NCBI GenBank assembly: GCA_002256705.1
Contig: NQJI01000039.1
Span: 1-8,983 of the forward strand
Direction of reading: 5' to 3'
Length of the DNA: 8,983 bases
Origin: Methylococcaceae bacterium NSM2-1
GTDB lineage: Bacteria > Pseudomonadota > Gammaproteobacteria > Methylococcales > Methylomonadaceae
The notes under the pieces were generated by a model. That model was not told the DNA's origin and did not search any database. It saw only the letters and a program-made list of their open reading frames with translations. A program made the translations under genes and the position numbers. Numbering within the stretch: the first letter of the stretch is position 1; every line of letters begins with the position of its first letter. This document shows, piece after piece, positions 1-8,179 of this stretch.

Positions 1-99
1 GCCTTGTCTTTGAGCCAGAATCAGGCTGTGCCCGTCAACCTGATTGAACAATCTCTGGCTGATGCCCGGTTGCTGTGTTCTACCACTGATAGATTGTAG
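1..99 (+). CDS. Possible 3' end of an upstream gene, function unknown
   Basis: Frame 1 is open from the first base to a TAG at 97-99 and would encode the last 32 residues of a protein (ending ...LADARLLCSTTDRL). The other two plus frames close within the first 45 bases. The peptide has a balanced composition but matches no family I recognise. The segment also holds a nested inverted repeat (13-25 with 39-60), and one minus-strand frame across the same bases is also open, so the coding call is weak. If real, the gene ends about 210 bases before gcvT and just before a palindromic repeat. Confidence 0.3.
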   Translation, partial: ALSLSQNQAVPVNLIEQSLADARLLCSTTDRL

Positions 100-102
100 A
101 GC

Positions 103-185
103 AGGGTACGCATCGCGTACCTTAAGTGCGTTCCGGTTCATCAAACTCCAAAAAGGTATGCAATGCGCATCCTCGGCTTTTTGGA
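103..185. repeat. REP/MITE-like pair of palindromes upstream of gcvT
   Basis: Two hairpins lie about 30 bases apart. The first is a perfect 7-bp stem, GGTACGC (105-111) with GCGTACC (115-121) around a 3-base loop, extendable by a G-T and an A-T pair to 103-123. The second has a perfect 9-bp outer stem, TCCAAAAAG (147-155) with CTTTTTGGA (177-185), enclosing an inner ATGC/GCAT stem (158-161 with 167-170). The two palindromic cores resemble each other (GGTACGC... and GGTATGC...), which is typical of paired REP or REPIN elements. The position just after a possible gene end and before the gcvT promoter region suggests an intergenic repeat. The second hairpin might also act as a terminator, although its T run lies in the stem rather than after it. 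Confidence 0.5.
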
Positions 186-249
186 CAGGTTATGTCTTCC
201 GGTTCTGCTTATTCAGCTAGTAGAAATCGAGGCGTCTAATCTAACCCGC

Positions 250-278
250 TTGGATTAACATTTTTTCAGCGTTACACT
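250..278 (+). promoter_or_regulatory. Candidate promoter of gcvT-gcvP
   Basis: TTGGAT at 250-255 and TACACT at 273-278 are separated by exactly 17 bases and lie 35 bases before the gcvT ATG. The matches to consensus are 3 of 6 and 4 of 6, so this is a weak sigma-70-type candidate chosen mainly by position. No glycine riboswitch motif is visible in the leader, so glycine control, if any, would need a protein regulator or another mechanism. Confidence 0.3.
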
Positions 279-312
279 ACAACCTTGCTCACACGCCGAG
301 ACAAATATAGCC

Positions 313-1395
313 ATGTTAAAACAGACACCGCTTTACAAGCTTCATCTTGAGTTGGGTGCCAAAATGGTGCCTTTTGCCGGTTATCAAATGCCATTGCAAT
401 ATAGCAAAGGTATTATTCATGAACATCTCCACTGCCGCAGCCACGCAGGTTTTTTCGATATTTCCCACATGGGGCAATGCCTGATTTCGGGTGATGGAGC
501 TGCCAGCGATCTTGAGCAACTGACACCCAGCGACATTACCGGCCTTAAACCAGGCACCCAAAAATATACGGTATTAACCAATAACGATGGCGGCATTATT
601 GATGACATTATCATTACCCGCATCGATTCGGGACTGATGATTATTGTTAACGCGGCCTGCAAGGACAAGGATTTTACGTACTTGAAAGGCCATCTATCCG
701 GGCACTGTGATTTTAAGGAATTGCCTGATCATGCCTTATTTGCAATCCAGGGCCCTCTCGCAGCAACTGTTATGCGTAAATTTTCTTCTGATGCAGCAGC
801 GTTATCATTTATGCAAGCCTGTGTAACAGAAATCAGCGGTATACCCTGCAATATCAGCCGTAGCGGATATACAGGCGAAGATGGCTTTGAAATTTCAGTA
901 GGCAATCAATACGCGGAACAACTTGCCTGCCTGTTACTCGCTGAAGATGACGTTGAGGCGGTCGGCCTGGGTGCGAGAGATACCTTGCGCCTGGAAGCGG
1001 GTCTGAGCCTTTACGGACATGAGCTCAATGAATCCATCACGCCGGTAGAAGCAGGACTGCAATGGGTCATTAAAAAAGGCCATAACCAATTCCCCGGAGC
1101 TGACAAAATCCTGAACCAGCTGCATCTTGGCTCCGAAAAAATCCGTGCGGGACTTGTGGTCGAAAGCAAAATACCTGTCAGGGAGGGCAGTGTTATTATC
1201 GACAACGAAGATAAGGTCGTAGGGCATGTTACCAGTGGCAGTTTTTCTCCCACCTTAAGCAAACCTGTTGCTATGGCACTGCTTGATCGTACTTCGGTCA
1301 GCCTGGGCAATACCTTGTACGCTATAGTCCGTGATCGTAAAATTGCAGTTACCGTAACCAAATTACCTTTTATTCCACACCGCTACCATAGATAA
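313..1395 (+). CDS. gcvT: Aminomethyltransferase, T protein of the glycine cleavage system
   Basis: T protein takes the aminomethyl group held on lipoyl-H protein, releases ammonia and passes the one-carbon unit to tetrahydrofolate, giving 5,10-methylene-THF. At 360 residues it is close to E. coli GcvT (364). It opens with QTPLYKLH like the family and carries FDISHMG (48-54), the GGIIDD block with the conserved aspartate at residue 97, [11 protein letters not shown] (184-194), [20 protein letters not shown] (218-237) and the C-terminal barrel motif [14 protein letters not shown] (307-320). The folate-binding (GCV_T) domain covers most of the protein and the barrel domain roughly the last 90 residues. 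The ATG at 313 aligns with the family N-terminus. Only a weak GAG (298-300) precedes it. The gene is intact, and gcvP follows after 5 bases. The gcvH gene often found beside it is not here. Confidence 0.97.
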   Translation: MLKQTPLYKLHLELGAKMVPFAGYQMPLQYSKGIIHEHLHCRSHAGFFDISHMGQCLISGDGAASDLEQLTPSDITGLKPGTQKYTVLTNNDGGIIDDIIITRIDSGLMIIVNAACKDKDFTYLKGHLSGHCDFKELPDHALFAIQGPLAATVMRKFSSDAAALSFMQACVTEISGIPCNISRSGYTGEDGFEISVGNQYAEQLACLLLAEDDVEAVGLGARDTLRLEAGLSLYGHELNESITPVEAGLQWVIKKGHNQFPGADKILNQLHLGSEKIRAGLVVESKIPVREGSVIIDNEDKVVGHVTSGSFSPTLSKPVAMALLDRTSVSLGNTLYAIVRDRKIAVTVTKLPFIPHRYHR

Positions 1396-1400
1396 ACATC

Positions 1401-4295
1401 ATGCCAACATCTCGCCCAAACCTGGATCAACTGGAAATGCGCGGTAATTTTATTTATCGTCACATTGGCCCTAATCAGCAGCAAACCAAGGAAATGCTCG
1501 CGGAATTGGGATTAAATGAACTGGAAGACATCATAGAGCAGGCAATTCCTGCCAATATTCTTAATCCTGAACCATTAAAGCTGACCGAAACGATTAGCGA
1601 GCGCGCCGTTATCAAACATCTGCGCAAAATGCGCGCTCGTAATAAAGTGTTTACTTCAATGATAGGCATGGGTTATCACGACACGGTTATGCCGGCGGTG
1701 ATTAAACGTAATGTACTGGAAAATCCTGGCTGGTATACGGCCTATACTCCCTATCAGGCAGAAGTCAGCCAGGGTCGACTGGAGGCTTTGTTAAACTATC
1801 AGCAAGTGATTGTCGATTTAACCGGCATGGAGCTGGCCAATGCCTCATTGCTTGATGAAGCGACTGCGGCGGCAGAGGCAATGACCATGTCGCGGCGTTT
1901 GTCAAAAAGTTCTGCCAACAGCATTTTCGTGGATCAGGATTGTCACCCGCAAACTATAGCGGTTATCAAAACCCGTGCCCATTCATTGGGTTACGAGGTT
2001 ATCGTTGCCGACCCTTTCCATGACCTGGAGCAACATGATTTTTTTGCCCTGATAGTGCAATACCCCGGCTCCAAAGGTGAAATAAAAGACCTGAGCCAAA
2101 TTACCGCAATCGCTCATAACAAATCCGCACTGATCACCGTGGCTGCGGACTTGTTGAGTCTGGTGTTATTAAAGCCGCCTGCTTCCTTCGGTGTCGATAT
2201 TGTCGTAGGCAGTTCCCAGCGCTTTGGCGTGCCTATGGGCTATGGCGGCCCCCATGCAGCGTTTTTTGCCACCAGGGATGAGTACAAACGCTCTGTTCCC
2301 GGCCGCATCATCGGTGTATCCAAAGACAGTCACGGACAGGTTGCATTACGTATGGCGTTGCAAACTCGGGAGCAGCATATCCGCCGGGATAAAGCGACCA
2401 GCAACATTTGCACTTCCCAGGTTCTGCTTGCCGTTATCTCCGGGTTTTATGCGGTTTATCATGGCGGCGAAGGCTTGCGCCTGATTGCCGGCCGCGTGCA
2501 TCGCTATGCACAAATTCTGGCTGCGGGAATAAAGCAGTTAGGACATGAAGTCCTCAGTGAGTGCTATTTCGATACGTTAGTGATTCATGTTCCGAACCGC
2601 GCCAAACGATTTGCCGCACACGCTGACGAAGCCAATATCAATTTGCGCATCATTGACGCAGACCACATAGGTATCTCGCTGGATGAAACCACAACACGGA
2701 AAATTTTAAGAGATCTCTGGCAGGTTTTTGCATCCGCAACCTCGGACCTTCCTGATATCAATGTGCTAAATGCAAGCATTACCGAATGTATTCCGGAACA
2801 GTTATGGCGTAGCGATAAAATCCTGCAACACCCCGTCTTTGAACGCTATCATTCGGAAACTGAAATGATGCGTTATATGCGTCGGCTCGCCAGACGTGAT
2901 ATAGCCCTGGATCGCTCCATGATACCGTTGGGCTCATGCACGATGAAGCTTAATGCAGCCACAGAAATGCAAACTATTTCCTATCATGAGTTTAACGGTC
3001 TGCATCCGTTCGCGCCGCTGTACCAGACCCATGGCTATCAGCAAATGTTTGCTGAACTGGAGGATATGTTATGCGATCTGACCGGCTTTGACGCCTTTTC
3101 GCTGCAACCCAACGCGGGTTCTCAAGGCGAATATACCGGCTTGTTGGTTATCCGCAAATATCATGAAGTAGCAGGTCAGTCACAGCGTAACATCTGTCTG
3201 ATACCCGCTTCCGCACATGGCACCAATCCTGCCAGTGCAACGATGGCAGGCCTTAAGGTTGTCGTTGTCGCTTGTGATGAAAACGGCAATGTTAGTCTGG
3301 ATGATTTGCGGGTGAAACTGGCGGAATATCAAAACACACTGGCGGCTTTAATGATTACCTATCCGTCCACGCACGGCGTTTTTGAAGAATCCTTTAGAGA
3401 GATTTGTGATCTTATTCATCAGCATGGCGGACAGGTTTATCTGGATGGCGCCAACTTTAATGCGCTGGTGGGCTTAAGCCGTCCGGGGAAAATTGGCGCC
3501 GATGTCGCTCATCTTAATCTGCATAAAACCTTCTGTATTCCGCATGGCGGCGGCGGTCCGGGCGTTGGACCTATTGGCGTGGGTGGACATCTTGCCCCTT
3601 TCCTGCCCGATCATCCGGTTGTTGATGGCGTCAACCCGGCCAAAGGCGTGCATGGCACAATAGGCACGGTGTCCGCCGCGCCTTGGGGATCAGCCAGCTT
3701 ATACACCATTTCCTGGGCTTATATCGCCATGATGGGGGCCGCAGGCTTAAAACGCGCGACATTGACCGCCATTTTGAACGCCAATTATATTGCCAAACGT
3801 TTGGCGCCTTATTTTCCGATTTTATACACCGGCAAAAACGGTTGGGTTGCACATGAATGTATTATCGATTGCCGTGAATTCAAAAAATCCTGCCACATAA
3901 CCGTGGAGGATATCGCCAAACGCCTGATTGATTACGGTTTTCATGCGCCCACCGTATCATTTCCCGTTGCCGATACCTTGATGATCGAACCCACGGAAAG
4001 CGAGGACAAAGCCGAGATCGATCGTTTTTGCGATGCGTTAATCGCTATCCGTCAGGAAATTAAAGCCATTGAAGACGGCAGTGCAGATGCTGAAAACAAC
4101 GTTCTGCACAATGCGCCGCATACCCACCGGTTATTGCTGGAAGAATGGGCATTGCCATACTCCAGGCAACAAGCCTTTTTCCCTGACAATAATCAGCATG
4201 ATGATAAATACTGGCCGCCGGTCGGGCGTATTGATAATGTTTATGGTGACCGACATGTGGTTTGTACCTGTCCGCCACTGTCGGATTATGAGTAA
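1401..4295 (+). CDS. gcvP: Glycine dehydrogenase (decarboxylating), P protein, single-chain form
   Basis: P protein is the PLP enzyme that decarboxylates glycine and loads the remaining aminomethyl group onto lipoyl-H protein. At 964 residues it matches the fused single-chain form (E. coli about 957), not the split gcvPA/gcvPB form. The N-terminal half shows FIYRHIGP (17-24), [13 protein letters not shown] (89-101), [20 protein letters not shown] (107-126) and [20 protein letters not shown] (271-290). The C-terminal catalytic half has [14 protein letters not shown] (507-520), [10 protein letters not shown] (604-613) and HLNLHKTF (704-711), with the PLP-binding lysine at 709, followed by the HGGGGPG loop (715-721). 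It ends in the usual [18 protein letters not shown] segment. No frameshift is seen. The ATG lies 5 bases after the gcvT stop with no clear ribosome-binding site, so translational coupling to gcvT is likely (inference). Confidence 0.98.
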   Translation: MPTSRPNLDQLEMRGNFIYRHIGPNQQQTKEMLAELGLNELEDIIEQAIPANILNPEPLKLTETISERAVIKHLRKMRARNKVFTSMIGMGYHDTVMPAVIKRNVLENPGWYTAYTPYQAEVSQGRLEALLNYQQVIVDLTGMELANASLLDEATAAAEAMTMSRRLSKSSANSIFVDQDCHPQTIAVIKTRAHSLGYEVIVADPFHDLEQHDFFALIVQYPGSKGEIKDLSQITAIAHNKSALITVAADLLSLVLLKPPASFGVDIVVGSSQRFGVPMGYGGPHAAFFATRDEYKRSVPGRIIGVSKDSHGQVALRMALQTREQHIRRDKATSNICTSQVLLAVISGFYAVYHGGEGLRLIAGRVHRYAQILAAGIKQLGHEVLSECYFDTLVIHVPNRAKRFAAHADEANINLRIIDADHIGISLDETTTRKILRDLWQVFASATSDLPDINVLNASITECIPEQLWRSDKILQHPVFERYHSETEMMRYMRRLARRDIALDRSMIPLGSCTMKLNAATEMQTISYHEFNGLHPFAPLYQTHGYQQMFAELEDMLCDLTGFDAFSLQPNAGSQGEYTGLLVIRKYHEVAGQSQRNICLIPASAHGTNPASATMAGLKVVVVACDENGNVSLDDLRVKLAEYQNTLAALMITYPSTHGVFEESFREICDLIHQHGGQVYLDGANFNALVGLSRPGKIGADVAHLNLHKTFCIPHGGGGPGVGPIGVGGHLAPFLPDHPVVDGVNPAKGVHGTIGTVSAAPWGSASLYTISWAYIAMMGAAGLKRATLTAILNANYIAKRLAPYFPILYTGKNGWVAHECIIDCREFKKSCHITVEDIAKRLIDYGFHAPTVSFPVADTLMIEPTESEDKAEIDRFCDALIAIRQEIKAIEDGSADAENNVLHNAPHTHRLLLEEWALPYSRQQAFFPDNNQHDDKYWPPVGRIDNVYGDRHVVCTCPPLSDYE

Positions 4296-4491
4296 ATGGT
4301 GCACCTGCCTGAGTGGGCAGCGCACGAATGAGCGGTTTGCGTGCCAGGATTTCCACGATGATCATCGCTGCACCGCATTCCGGGCAGACGAAGGTCGGCT
4401 GAACCTCTTTTACCGGCACATCGGTATAAATCAGCGTGCAAAAGTTACCACTTTCAGCATCAGTTTTTACCAGCTCTACAGTAAATAAACT
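4296..4491 (-). pseudogene. Remnant of a transposase C-terminal end (possibly IS91/IS801-like)
   Basis: Read on the minus strand from about 4491, an open frame gives FTVELVKTDAESGNF, then VCPECGAAMIIVEILARKP followed by IRALPTQA. A CxxC zinc-ribbon half followed by a hydrophobic IIVE stretch and an IRAPP-like tail is, from memory, the C-terminal signature of some Y2-type (IS91/IS801-like) transposases. The frame is closed upstream by TAA at 4494-4492, and the rest of a transposase is absent. Downstream the frame runs on into the antisense of gcvP, which is only a shadow. A GTG at 4419-4417 could start it formally, but it is read here as a decayed fragment. The family call rests on pattern memory alone. 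Confidence 0.4.
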
Positions 4492-4687
4492 TTAAACAAA
4501 CAATGTGATAATAATTTACATGGTCAATTATGACGCTGTTTACTGGTAAATACTGGGCGCTGATTGACAGGGTATTTATTGTTTCAGATATTGTCAGCAA
4601 AGAGCTGAATCATATATCTACAATGTCATATCCCAACCAATATAAAACCCAACAACGCCGTCCTGCAAATAAACCAAGTAAAAATGG
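4492..4687. other. AT-rich non-coding stretch between convergent genes
   Basis: This is the rest of the gap between gcvP and the minus-strand pair. All frames are broken, and no good hairpin with a T run is visible for either side. A plus-strand TTGACA (4564-4569) sits 17 bases before GATATT (4587-4592), which looks like a promoter on paper, but no gene follows it before the minus-strand gene. No RNA gene is recognised. Confidence 0.4.
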
Positions 4688-5221
4688 TTATTTCTGTTGA
4701 ATCAAATTCAGCGTTCTTTCCGGTAGTTTTTCGTTGGTCTCACCTTCCAGATGCAGGCGTGTGTCTTCATGTACCGTGGTCATAAATTTAATCAACTCTA
4801 TCTCGTGCTGCATTTTTTGTTCAAAGTTTTCGGCTTCCCACATTTGATTCAATAAATGTTTCGCATGGTGATGAATGGTGAAAGCAACCGCTTCGGGCAA
4901 ATGCGTATAACTGGCCTGTATTGAGCGCTTGAGCTGATCCAGAGAGGCCAAATACTGTTTATAGTCCTTAATATCCTGTTTGCACTTGGTTTTAAACATG
5001 GATAGCTCGGCGTCGTTTTTAGTCCTTAGCAGGGTAATTTCATGCGCTAACTGGACACTTTTCTTTTTTAATTCCGTTTCCAGCGCTTTCTCGGCCAGCA
5101 CGCGAGCGTGTTTGAGCTTGGCTTGCTGATCCTGATTGGCTTTTTTCCAGTGCAGATTTTCATCTTTAACCGAATGAAAAAGTTTAATCAACGAAATAAC
5201 CGGGTTTATTAAAGTTGTCAT
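4688..5221 (-). CDS. Hypothetical coiled-coil protein, second gene of a two-gene unit
   Basis: The protein has 177 residues and I recognise no family. It begins with a short hydrophobic or amphipathic stretch (about residues 3-15, TLINPVISLIKLF), then a long Lys/Glu/Gln-rich helical region (about 18-100) with heptad-like spacing typical of a coiled coil, then a second helical part (about 108-150) rich in histidine near 117-121 (HHHAK). There is no signal peptide, convincing membrane span or catalytic motif. A single cysteine sits at residue 80. The ATG (5221-5219) comes 3 bases after the stop of the preceding minus-strand gene with no obvious ribosome-binding site, so the two are probably co-transcribed and perhaps translationally coupled. 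Both proteins are about 175 residues with helical tails, which invites the guess that they bind each other. This is inference only. Confidence 0.75.
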   Translation of the reverse strand: MTTLINPVISLIKLFHSVKDENLHWKKANQDQQAKLKHARVLAEKALETELKKKSVQLAHEITLLRTKNDAELSMFKTKCKQDIKDYKQYLASLDQLKRSIQASYTHLPEAVAFTIHHHAKHLLNQMWEAENFEQKMQHEIELIKFMTTVHEDTRLHLEGETNEKLPERTLNLIQQK

Positions 5222-5224
5222 TTG

Positions 5225-5749
5225 CTAAACAATAGTGGCTATTTTTTGCTGCAATTTTAATAAAGCCTCAATATCCTGTTGATCCCGATACCGGATATTT
5301 TCTCGTTGTAATTGCAGATAAGTTGTTTTGGATAGCTGCTGTTTAATCGAGTGCAAGTCTTTATCGATGGCTTTGGATAAAGAGTGTATGTGTCGACGAT
5401 TATTGGCACTTAGCAGCCGTTTTCTTTTGAGCTCATTAAAATAATTGATTTGCAATGTTCTGAAATAATGCAGCCGGTTAAGCTGGTCCTGTTTGGCCTG
5501 AATAAACCATAGCCGCCGTTGTAAGCGCTGCCTGGCGGAAAAGTAATCAAAGTTGGCAGCGATGATGAGCTTAATAATGACGATTAATCCTGTAATCAGT
5601 AACAAGGCAAACGCGCTTAACAGTACGGCCAAGCCAAGACGAGTCATTAGTCCAGGCAACCCGGGCACAGCCAGCCATAGCAACAGGTCTGCCGATAAAA
5701 ACACAGCAAATGCAGCGAACATTAACAATAGAGCAATTCTAATAATCAT
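5225..5749 (-). CDS. Hypothetical membrane protein with two transmembrane helices and a helical tail
   Basis: From the ATG at 5749-5747 the protein has 174 residues. A TTG two codons upstream (5755-5753) is an alternative start and neither has a clear ribosome-binding site. Two hydrophobic segments, about residues 3-27 and 35-65, are separated by a short PGLPG turn, so the N-terminus and the tail should be on the same side of the inner membrane. The rest (about 70-174) is strongly basic and helical (SARQRLQRRLW, NELKRKRLL, KAIDKDLHSIKQQ), which by the positive-inside rule points to the cytoplasm. The tail resembles a coiled coil. No catalytic motif or family is recognised. It is the first gene of the minus-strand pair and diverges from the yciO-like gene. 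Confidence 0.75.
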   Translation of the reverse strand: MIIRIALLLMFAAFAVFLSADLLLWLAVPGLPGLMTRLGLAVLLSAFALLLITGLIVIIKLIIAANFDYFSARQRLQRRLWFIQAKQDQLNRLHYFRTLQINYFNELKRKRLLSANNRRHIHSLSKAIDKDLHSIKQQLSKTTYLQLQRENIRYRDQQDIEALLKLQQKIATIV

Positions 5750-5782
5750 TGGCAACTGGTGTTTTTAATAGCACAGGCCGTT

Positions 5783-5788
5783 ATTGTA
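5783..5788 (-). promoter_or_regulatory. Candidate -10 box for the minus-strand gene pair
   Basis: On the minus strand TACAAT (5788-5783) lies about 33 bases before the ATG of the membrane-protein gene and matches the -10 consensus at 5 of 6 positions. No good -35 box is found 16-18 bases further upstream, so the call is weak. Confidence 0.25.
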
Positions 5789-5881
5789 CCCAACTTTTAA
5801 TCAAAAGGTTTAATACCCAAGACTTACAACATCTTAAACCTCTTTGCCGTATTCATGCTGCAAGCTTGCGCGGATGTAAGG

Positions 5882-5887
5882 TATAAT
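5882..5887 (+). promoter_or_regulatory. Candidate -10 box for the yciO-M50 unit
   Basis: A perfect TATAAT lies 30 bases before the yciO-like ATG at 5918, in the divergent gap. The -35 region (CTGCAA or TGCAAG near 5858-5864) is poor. Position and the perfect hexamer support a sigma-70 promoter that would read through the yciO-like gene into the M50 protease and possibly scpAB. Confidence 0.5.
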
Positions 5888-5917
5888 GCGAGGCTATTTA
5901 ATCTCACTTAAGTAGTC

Positions 5918-6541
5918 ATGATGGCTCAGTTTTTTGAAATACATCCGGAAAATCCGCAGTTGCGATTGATTCATCGTGCTGTGGAAATCATTCGCAAGGG
6001 TGGCGTTATTGCTTATCCGACCGATTCATCGTATGCGCTTAGCTGCCACATCGGCGATAAACAGGCACTGGATAAGATACGGCGTATCAGGCAGTTGGAT
6101 GATAAACACAATTTCACTTTGGTTTGCAAAGACCTGACGCAAGTATCAATGTTCACCAAAATCGGTAATGATGCTTATCGAGCGATTAAAGCGTTAACGC
6201 CGGGACCTTTTACGTTTATTCTGGATGCTACGCGAGAAGTGCCGCGCAGGCTACAACACCCCAAGAAAAAAACCATAGGCATACGTATTCCCGATCATCC
6301 GGTTACGCAATTGTTGCTTCAGGAACTGGGCGAGGCTTTGTTTAGCTCTACCCTTATATTGCCTGGGGAAACCGAGGCAATGACCGATCCTTACGAGATT
6401 AGAAACAAGCTTGAACATGAGCTGGATTTAGTGATCGATGCGGGCATTATTGAATATGAAGAGACGACTATGATCGAATTTTCCAGTAGTGGTGCAGAGA
6501 TCATCAGACAGGGCAAGGGTCTTGCTCCCATGCTGGATTGA
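5918..6541 (+). CDS. yciO: YciO-family (Sua5/YciO/YrdC) protein
   Basis: The 207-residue product matches E. coli YciO (206) throughout as I recall it: the start MAQFFEIHPENPQ, then RKGGVIAYPTDSSYAL (26-41), RRIRQLDDKHNFTLVCKDL (55-73), TPGPFTFIL (94-102), REVPRRL (106-112) and KKTIGIRIPDHP (117-128). The fold binds ATP and RNA-type substrates and is shared with TsaC/Sua5, which make threonylcarbamoyl-AMP for the t6A tRNA modification. YciO is a separate subgroup whose role is less settled, so it should not be called TsaC. Two consecutive ATGs (5918 and 5921) can start it; the second aligns best with the family N-terminus. The M50 protease gene follows 15 bases downstream, so the two are probably co-transcribed. 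Confidence 0.93.
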   Translation: MMAQFFEIHPENPQLRLIHRAVEIIRKGGVIAYPTDSSYALSCHIGDKQALDKIRRIRQLDDKHNFTLVCKDLTQVSMFTKIGNDAYRAIKALTPGPFTFILDATREVPRRLQHPKKKTIGIRIPDHPVTQLLLQELGEALFSSTLILPGETEAMTDPYEIRNKLEHELDLVIDAGIIEYEETTMIEFSSSGAEIIRQGKGLAPMLD

Positions 6542-6542
6542 T

Positions 6543-6550
6543 AGAGGGGA
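6543..6550 (+). promoter_or_regulatory. Strong ribosome-binding site before the M50 protease
   Basis: The purine run AGAGGGGA lies six bases before the ATG at 6557 and is the clearest Shine-Dalgarno-like site in the window. It supports the double-ATG start (6557/6560) of the protease gene. Confidence 0.6.
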
Positions 6551-6556
6551 TACAAC

Positions 6557-7216
6557 ATGATGGATGAATTAACGTTAATTCAGCGTATAGTGGTTTGGAT
6601 ATTGCCGGTGGTTTTTGCGATTACTGTGCATGAAGTGGCGCACGGTTGGGTAGCAAAAAAATACGGTGATAACACCGCCTCTGCTCTGGGCCGGTTGACC
6701 TTAAACCCGATCAAGCATATTGATTTACTTGGAACTATTATTCTTCCCGGGATATTACTCATAACGGGCACAGGTTTTATTTTTGGTTGGGCAAAGCCGG
6801 TACCTGTCGAGCCCCGGAATTTTAAAAATCCATTGCGTGATATGGCCATAGTCGCTTTGGCAGGACCTGTTTCTAATTTGTTGATGGCGCTCGGCTGGGC
6901 GCTAATCACCCGTTTAGGCGTTACCATCGGTGCAGGAGCTGAAGCTATCTCATTACCGTTGATTTATACAGGCGTTGCGGGTATTTCAATTAATCTGGTT
7001 TTGGCATTGATTAACTTGTTGCCGATTCCGCCACTGGATGGCAGTCGTATTTTGACCGGTATTTTACCAAGTTACTGGGCGTGGCAATATAATCGTCTGG
7101 AGCGGTACGGATTCATTATTTTATTGTTGTTGTTATACACAAATCTGCTGGGTGCAATTTTAGCTTATCCGATGTTTGTCGCGCAAAAAGTGTTTTTTTC
7201 AATTGCCGGCTTGTGA
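6557..7216 (+). CDS. Site-2-type intramembrane zinc metalloprotease, M50 family, short form
   Basis: This 219-residue multi-span membrane protein has the M50 signature: HEVAH (HExxH, residues 25-29) inside the first hydrophobic helix, AGPVSN (102-107), and the third-ligand motif NLLPIPPLDGSRIL (153-166) with the aspartate at 161. About five to six hydrophobic segments are visible. There is no PDZ domain, unlike RseP, so this is the compact YwhC/Rv2625-like subgroup whose substrates are mostly unknown. The strong AGAGGGGA site supports the start. All expected zinc and active-site residues are present, so it should be active. It is placed between the yciO-like gene and scpA; a functional link to either is not implied by the sequence. 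Confidence 0.93.
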   Translation: MMDELTLIQRIVVWILPVVFAITVHEVAHGWVAKKYGDNTASALGRLTLNPIKHIDLLGTIILPGILLITGTGFIFGWAKPVPVEPRNFKNPLRDMAIVALAGPVSNLLMALGWALITRLGVTIGAGAEAISLPLIYTGVAGISINLVLALINLLPIPPLDGSRILTGILPSYWAWQYNRLERYGFIILLLLLYTNLLGAILAYPMFVAQKVFFSIAGL

Positions 7217-7267
7217 TTTTTGTCAAATTCTTATGCCCCACTCTGGAAATCCTGTTTTGGAAGTTGA

Positions 7268-7306
7268 TGTAGGTCGCATCAGCCTAACCCGACACAAGCG
7301 GCTACA
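7268..7306. repeat. Degenerate short palindromic repeat before scpA
   Basis: Between the protease and scpA, TGTAG (7268-7272) pairs with CTACA (7302-7306), and inside it GTCG (7273-7276) pairs with CGAC. The right arm TAACCCGAC has the look of a common GTCGGGTTA/TAACCCGAC intergenic palindrome whose left arm has decayed. This is a weak call based on pattern memory. Confidence 0.3.
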
Positions 7307-7308
7307 AA

Positions 7309-8139
7309 ATGAGTGATAACATAGCAACAGTTATTCTGGAGCAAACCCCCGCCTTTGCAATAGTCAACGGAACGCCTTTTAATCAACTGCCGGATGATCT
7401 TTATATTCCACCGGATGCATTGGAAGTGTTTTTGGACTTGTTTGAAGGCCCGCTGGATTTATTACTGTATTTGATCAGAAGACAGAATCTGGATATTGTG
7501 AACATACCCATCGCCCAGATTACCCATCAATACATTTCCTATATTCAAATAATGGGTGTGTTAAATCTGGAACTGGCGGCAGAATATCTGGTGATGGCGG
7601 CGCTATTGGCAGAAATAAAGTCAAGAATGCTGCTGCCGAGACAGTCTGAGGAAGATGATGACGAAGAAGATCCCAGGGCAACACTAATTCGCAGATTACA
7701 GGAATATGAGTGTATCAAGACTGCCTCCGAAGAGATCGATTTATTGCCCAGAGTTGAACGTGATATATTTGCCATAGATGTCGATGTATCTACATTAAAT
7801 GTTGAACAGCAGTTACCCGATATCCAATTAAGAGATATGTTACTGGCATTTCAGGATGTCCTTAAGCGGGTTGATCAACTTAGCCACCACCAAATTACCA
7901 AAGAAGCTTTATCTGTCCGTGAACGAATGGCAACCATTTTGGAAATCCTTAAAGGAGAAGATAGTCTCCTTTTCTCGCAATTATTTATCCGAAAAGAAGG
8001 TCGACCCGGAGTCGTTGTCTCGTTTCTGGCCATCCTCGAACTCGGCAAAGAAGGGCTCATCGAAATCATCCAGTCAGAACCCTTTACCGAAATACGAGTC
8101 AGAAACGCCAGTTTCTCCTCCGCCGAAGAAGGAAACTAA
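7309..8139 (+). CDS. scpA: Segregation and condensation protein A, kleisin subunit of Smc-ScpAB
   Basis: ScpA bridges the Smc heads and carries ScpB in the bacterial condensin that compacts and separates the chromosome. The 276-residue protein shows the family N-terminal block FLDLFEGPLDLLLYLIRRQNLDI (41-63), with IPIAQITHQYISYI (66-79) and LELAAEYLVMAALLAEIKSRMLLP (87-110). An acidic linker rich in Asp/Glu (113-121) follows, and then a C-terminal winged-helix part ending in VVVSFLAILELGKEGLIEIIQSEPFTEIRV (235-264). The first 30 residues are a poorly conserved extension. The ATG at 7309 has no strong ribosome-binding site. It lies 92 bases after the protease stop. Finding ScpA argues for Smc rather than MukB as this organism's condensin. 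Confidence 0.95.
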   Translation: MSDNIATVILEQTPAFAIVNGTPFNQLPDDLYIPPDALEVFLDLFEGPLDLLLYLIRRQNLDIVNIPIAQITHQYISYIQIMGVLNLELAAEYLVMAALLAEIKSRMLLPRQSEEDDDEEDPRATLIRRLQEYECIKTASEEIDLLPRVERDIFAIDVDVSTLNVEQQLPDIQLRDMLLAFQDVLKRVDQLSHHQITKEALSVRERMATILEILKGEDSLLFSQLFIRKEGRPGVVVSFLAILELGKEGLIEIIQSEPFTEIRVRNASFSSAEEGN

Positions 8140-8179
8140 ACCACGGGAGCAGCCCAATGTTGTTGACTCAACCTCAGCC

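Noticed and set aside
100..312. Glycine riboswitch in the gcvT leader
   Set aside because: The conserved glycine aptamer segments are not visible; the leader is explained by palindromic repeats and a weak promoter.
4299..4325. Hairpin just after gcvP (GTGC/GCAC with an inner CTGCC/GGCAG) as a terminator
   Set aside because: The stem is interrupted and no T run follows, and it lies within the probable transposase relic.
4069..4488. Plus-strand 139-residue reading frame overlapping the gcvP end
   Set aside because: More than half lies out of frame inside gcvP, and its composition does not look like a protein.
4564..4592. TTGACA and GATATT with 17-base spacing, plus strand
   Set aside because: No plus-strand gene or recognisable RNA follows, so it is probably a chance match in AT-rich DNA.
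5918..6541. Calling this gene tsaC/sua5
   Set aside because: The sequence follows E. coli YciO end to end, including the RIRQLDDKHNFTL region, rather than the TsaC subgroup.
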